64,000 nt of DNA, taken from positions 3,507-67,506 of the forward strand of contig JAZSRU010000125.1 in assembly GCA_045538635.1 (NCBI GenBank). The letters are read 5' to 3'. Source of the DNA: RGIG5270 sp045538635. GTDB taxonomy: Bacteria; Verrucomicrobiota; Lentisphaeria; Victivallales; Victivallaceae. Below are positions 61,056 through 64,000 of this stretch, in pieces. The notes below the pieces were generated by a model, which searched no databases, had not been told where the DNA came from, and saw nothing but the letters and a program-made list of their open reading frames with translations. The position numbers were made by a program, and so were the translations under genes. Within the stretch, counting starts at the first letter, position 1; each line of letters opens with the position of its first letter.

Positions 61056-64000
61056 ATGTTCGGAAATTTTTTGAAAAAAATGTTCGGCACCAAGTCCAAA
61101 CGCGACATAAAAAAAATAATGCCGCTTGTCAGACGCATCAATGAACTTGAAATATCTTATCAATCATTGAGCGATGATGAGTTGAAGAATAAAACTGTTG
61201 AATTTAAACAGCGTCTGGCTGCAGGTGAAACTACCGATGATATCATGTGCGAAGCTTTTGCTGTAGTCAAAAATGCATGCCGCAGATTATGCGGTCAAAA
61301 GGTAATGGTCTGCGAAAATGAAATCGAATGGAACATGATCCCGTTTGATGTTCAGATTATGGGGGCAATCGCTCTTCATCGCGGTAAAATCGCCGAAATG
61401 GCAACTGGTGAAGGCAAAACTCTCGTTGCATCCATGCCGCTTTATCTGAATGCTTTGACCGGACGCAACTGCCAGCTTGTAACTGTTAATGATTACCTTG
61501 CACGCCGCGACTCCGAATGGATCGGCGCGATTTACCGTTTCCTCGGTTTGACCGTCGGATGTTTGCAGAATATGATGCCGCCGCCAATCCGCAAACAGCA
61601 GTATGAATGTGATATTACATACGGAACAAATAGTGAATTCGGGTTTGATTACCTCCGCGATATGGGCATGGCTACTGATGCTCAATATCTTGTCCAGCGC
61701 GATCATTTTTATGTCATCATCGACGAAATTGACAGTATTCTCATTGATGAAGCGCGTACTCCGTTGATCATTTCCGGGCCGGTTCCGATGTCAACACATC
61801 AGTTTGATACTATTCAGCCGTTGATTTCCAGTGTTTATCAGCAGCAGAATGCGCTTTGTTCCCGCCTGATGCGCGAAGCAAATGAATTGCTTAACAAAGA
61901 AGAAGGTATGACCAAGGAAGACCTCCAGATCGTTTTGCGTAAACTCCTGCAGGTCCGTTTCGGTATGCCGACTCACAAACAGCTTCTGCGCGCACTCGAA
62001 GATGGCGAACTGCTCAAAGAACTTGAAAAATATGAATCTTATGTACGCAGCGACAACCAGCGCGGTATGATTCAGGAAGTTCAGAGCGAACTGTTTTTCA
62101 CAATTGATGAAAAAAGCAACGAAGCTGACCTCACCGCCAAGGGGCGCAATGCTATTTCACCGGATCATCCGGAAGACTTTATTCTGCCTGATCTGCTGAT
62201 GACCATTCATGAAATAGAAAGCGATACATCTCTTTCCGAAAAAGAACGTTTGGAGAAAAGACAGAAATTTCAGGATGATTTTGCTTTGCAAAGTGAAAAA
62301 CTGCATGATATTTCTCAGCTTCTCAAAGCTTACTGTCTGTTTGAAAAAGATGTCCATTATGTCGTTCAGAACGGCAAAGTTATGATCGTTGATGAGCATA
62401 CCGGCCGTTTGATGCCCGGCCGTCGTTTCAGTGACGGTCTGCACCAGGCTCTGGAGGCCAAGGAGCGCGTTACCATCGAGCAGGAAACTCAAACGATGGC
62501 AACTATTACCATCCAGAATTATTTCCGCATGTATGAAAAACTTGCCGGTATGACCGGTACAGCGGAAACTGAAGCCAACGAATTTTACCAGATATACAAA
62601 CTTGATGTTATGGTGATTCCCCCGAACCGCCCCTGCATCCGCAAGGACGATAATGACTCCGTTTTCAAAACAAAACGCGAAAAATTCAATGCCATTGTCG
62701 AAGAAGTCGCCCGCCGTCATACAATCGGTCAGCCGGTGCTGTTGGGTACGATTTCGGTTGAAGATTCTGAAATTTTGAGCCGCATGCTCAAACGCAAAAA
62801 TATTCCGCACAATGTTCTTAATGCCAAAAATCATATGCGCGAAGCTGAAATCGTTATGCTCGCAGGTCAGCGCGGTGCAGTTACCGTCGCAACCAATATG
62901 GCTGGACGCGGAACTGATATCAAATTGGGCGAGGGGATAGCTGAACTCGGCGGCTTGCATGTCATCGGCAGTTCGCGTCATGATTCTCGCCGTATCGACA
63001 GACAGCTGCGCGGCCGCTGCAGTCGTCAGGGCGACCCCGGTTCATCCAAATTTTATGTATCACTGGAAGACAATCTGATGCGTCTTTTCGGTTCTGACCG
63101 TGTTGTGGGAATTTTTGACAGATTCGGTATTGAAGAGGGCGAAGAACTTCAGCATCCGCTGCTGAACCGCACGATTGAAACCGCGCAGCGCCGGGTTGAA
63201 CAGCAGCATTTTGCCATCCGCAAGCACACACTTGAATTTGACGATGTGATGAATAAACAGCGTGAAATCATTTACAGCCTGCGCAAGGATGCATTGCTGT
63301 CGGAAAATCCGCATGATGTACTGTTTTCAATCGTAGAAGAAGTATTGGCGGAAAATGTCAATGCCTGCGCTACTCCGAGAGAGGGCAAAAGCACTTATGA
63401 CAAAGAGCGTCTGACCGAATATCTGAATATGACTTTCCCGATCGAGTTCAAAGAAGAGGAACTTACCGCCGGATTTGAAAATGGTATGCTGAAAGATCCG
63501 GATGCATTGGTTATGTATCTTACAGAGCGCGTGGAGAACGCATATAATTTGAAAAATGATGTTATGACACCGGAAAATGTTGATTATCTTGAGCGTCATA
63601 CATTACTTGATTCGATTGATTCTCTGTGGCAGGAGCATCTGTACGCTATGGATGGCTTGCGTTCAAGCATGTCATTGCGTGTTTACGCGCAGAAAGACCC
63701 GCTGGTTGAGTACAAAAATGAAGCATTTGATGTTTTCAAACGCATGATGGACAAAGTTTATATGTCTGTCGTCAGCAATCTTTTCCGCGTTACAGTTTCG
63801 AGTATCGAGGAATTTGAAAAACTGCTTGCATTGCAGGAAAATGCAATGAATATCAGCAAAGCGGAAGTCAGCAGCGATCTGTTGGATGTACTTGAGGGGC
63901 GCCGTCAGGCAATGGAGGAAGAGGCCGGGGAAGTTCCGCTGGTCAGTACCTACCGCCGCACCGAAGAAAAAATCGGCCGCAACGATCCCTGTCCCTGCGG
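61056..64000 (+). CDS. secA: Preprotein translocase ATPase SecA, 3' end outside the window
   Basis: SecA drives post-translational export of signal-peptide proteins through SecYEG. At least 981 codons are present. The start ATG (MFGNFLKKMFGTKSKRD) follows AAAGGAG. Motifs in order: Walker A TGEGKT, VNDYLARRDSEW, TYGTNSEFGFDYLRD, IDEIDSILIDEARTPLI, GLHQALEAKERV, TATAETE-like (GMTGTAETEANEF), GTISVE, TNMAGRGTDIKL, GSSRHDSRRIDRQLRGRCSRQGDPGSS. The sequence ends in RNDPCPCG, the start of the zinc-binding SEC-C tail, so little is missing. A helical insertion of about 90 residues lies after the DEARTPL segment. Confidence 0.97.
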   Translation, partial: MFGNFLKKMFGTKSKRDIKKIMPLVRRINELEISYQSLSDDELKNKTVEFKQRLAAGETTDDIMCEAFAVVKNACRRLCGQKVMVCENEIEWNMIPFDVQIMGAIALHRGKIAEMATGEGKTLVASMPLYLNALTGRNCQLVTVNDYLARRDSEWIGAIYRFLGLTVGCLQNMMPPPIRKQQYECDITYGTNSEFGFDYLRDMGMATDAQYLVQRDHFYVIIDEIDSILIDEARTPLIISGPVPMSTHQFDTIQPLISSVYQQQNALCSRLMREANELLNKEEGMTKEDLQIVLRKLLQVRFGMPTHKQLLRALEDGELLKELEKYESYVRSDNQRGMIQEVQSELFFTIDEKSNEADLTAKGRNAISPDHPEDFILPDLLMTIHEIESDTSLSEKERLEKRQKFQDDFALQSEKLHDISQLLKAYCLFEKDVHYVVQNGKVMIVDEHTGRLMPGRRFSDGLHQALEAKERVTIEQETQTMATITIQNYFRMYEKLAGMTGTAETEANEFYQIYKLDVMVIPPNRPCIRKDDNDSVFKTKREKFNAIVEEVARRHTIGQPVLLGTISVEDSEILSRMLKRKNIPHNVLNAKNHMREAEIVMLAGQRGAVTVATNMAGRGTDIKLGEGIAELGGLHVIGSSRHDSRRIDRQLRGRCSRQGDPGSSKFYVSLEDNLMRLFGSDRVVGIFDRFGIEEGEELQHPLLNRTIETAQRRVEQQHFAIRKHTLEFDDVMNKQREIIYSLRKDALLSENPHDVLFSIVEEVLAENVNACATPREGKSTYDKERLTEYLNMTFPIEFKEEELTAGFENGMLKDPDALVMYLTERVENAYNLKNDVMTPENVDYLERHTLLDSIDSLWQEHLYAMDGLRSSMSLRVYAQKDPLVEYKNEAFDVFKRMMDKVYMSVVSNLFRVTVSSIEEFEKLLALQENAMNISKAEVSSDLLDVLEGRRQAMEEEAGEVPLVSTYRRTEEKIGRNDPCPC

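Noticed and set aside
62157..62981. 274-residue reverse open frame
   Set aside because: It lies antisense inside secA.

Overview
The window is a gene-dense stretch of a bacterial chromosome of moderate G+C content. It encodes LolCD-type lipoprotein release, several lipoproteins, an RND efflux pump and SecA, so the cell has two membranes. Gene content suggests an anaerobic, glycan-using gut bacterium of the PVC group, most likely Lentisphaerota (Victivallis-like). That placement is inference; nothing in the window proves it. Promoters repeatedly read TTGnnn, a 16-bp spacer and TATATT or a close variant.

Bases 1-8000 hold a GntR/LacI-hybrid regulator, accD, the SRP RNA gene, tRNA-Lys(TTT), rpmB, then a forward cluster of lipoprotein, rsmE, nadE (with its glutaminase cysteine replaced), a thioesterase, another lipoprotein and a CYTH protein. 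From 7.9 to 13.2 kb come two reverse-strand small heat-shock genes, a perfect Fur-type operator in front of a divergent CobS-like membrane protein and a corrinoid adenosyltransferase, and two tandem MATE transporters. From 13.3 to 26.4 kb follow an AlbA_2 protein, a reverse operon (lipoprotein, yicC, cysE, yggS), and a divergent forward set: nadD, rsfS, a hypothetical, an orphan Flp-like pilin, nagA, a methyltransferase, two EamA transporters, a YigZ protein, pilT and a GGQ-domain protein. From 26.5 to 35.2 kb lies rpmF-plsX-fabH-argB-shikimate kinase-aroC-nitroreductase-lolC-lolD-MFS, apparently one long operon.

From 35.6 to 48.7 kb, after pnp, lies an amino-sugar locus: a cytoplasmic glycoside hydrolase-like protein, nagA and a ROK protein on the reverse strand, divergent from a LacI regulator followed by a sugar nucleotidyltransferase, a NahK-like kinase, a GalE-like epimerase and nagB. 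Two matching LacI-type operators sit between the divergent halves. The parts suggest a bifidobacterial-like kinase/nucleotidylation/epimerase route for N-acetylhexosamines feeding NagA/NagB. A family of about 130-bp palindromic repeats brackets the epimerase gene.

From 48.9 to 64 kb are an SH3 protein, an RND adaptor and permease (transmembrane-4 aspartates replaced by Thr-Asn), a 545-bp hairpin-rich intergenic region, an isolated phage-type terminase large subunit, a glycosyltransferase, aspartate kinase and homoserine dehydrogenase, a PTS EIIA-like protein, a zinc-ribbon protein and a secA cut by the window end.

No CRISPR array, rRNA, intact insertion sequence or prophage was seen. The best leads for something new are the Fur-boxed CobS-like/adenosyltransferase pair, the orphan terminase behind a structured, possibly mobile intergenic element, the repeat-bracketed epimerase inside the HexNAc locus, and the nadE gene without its glutaminase cysteine.
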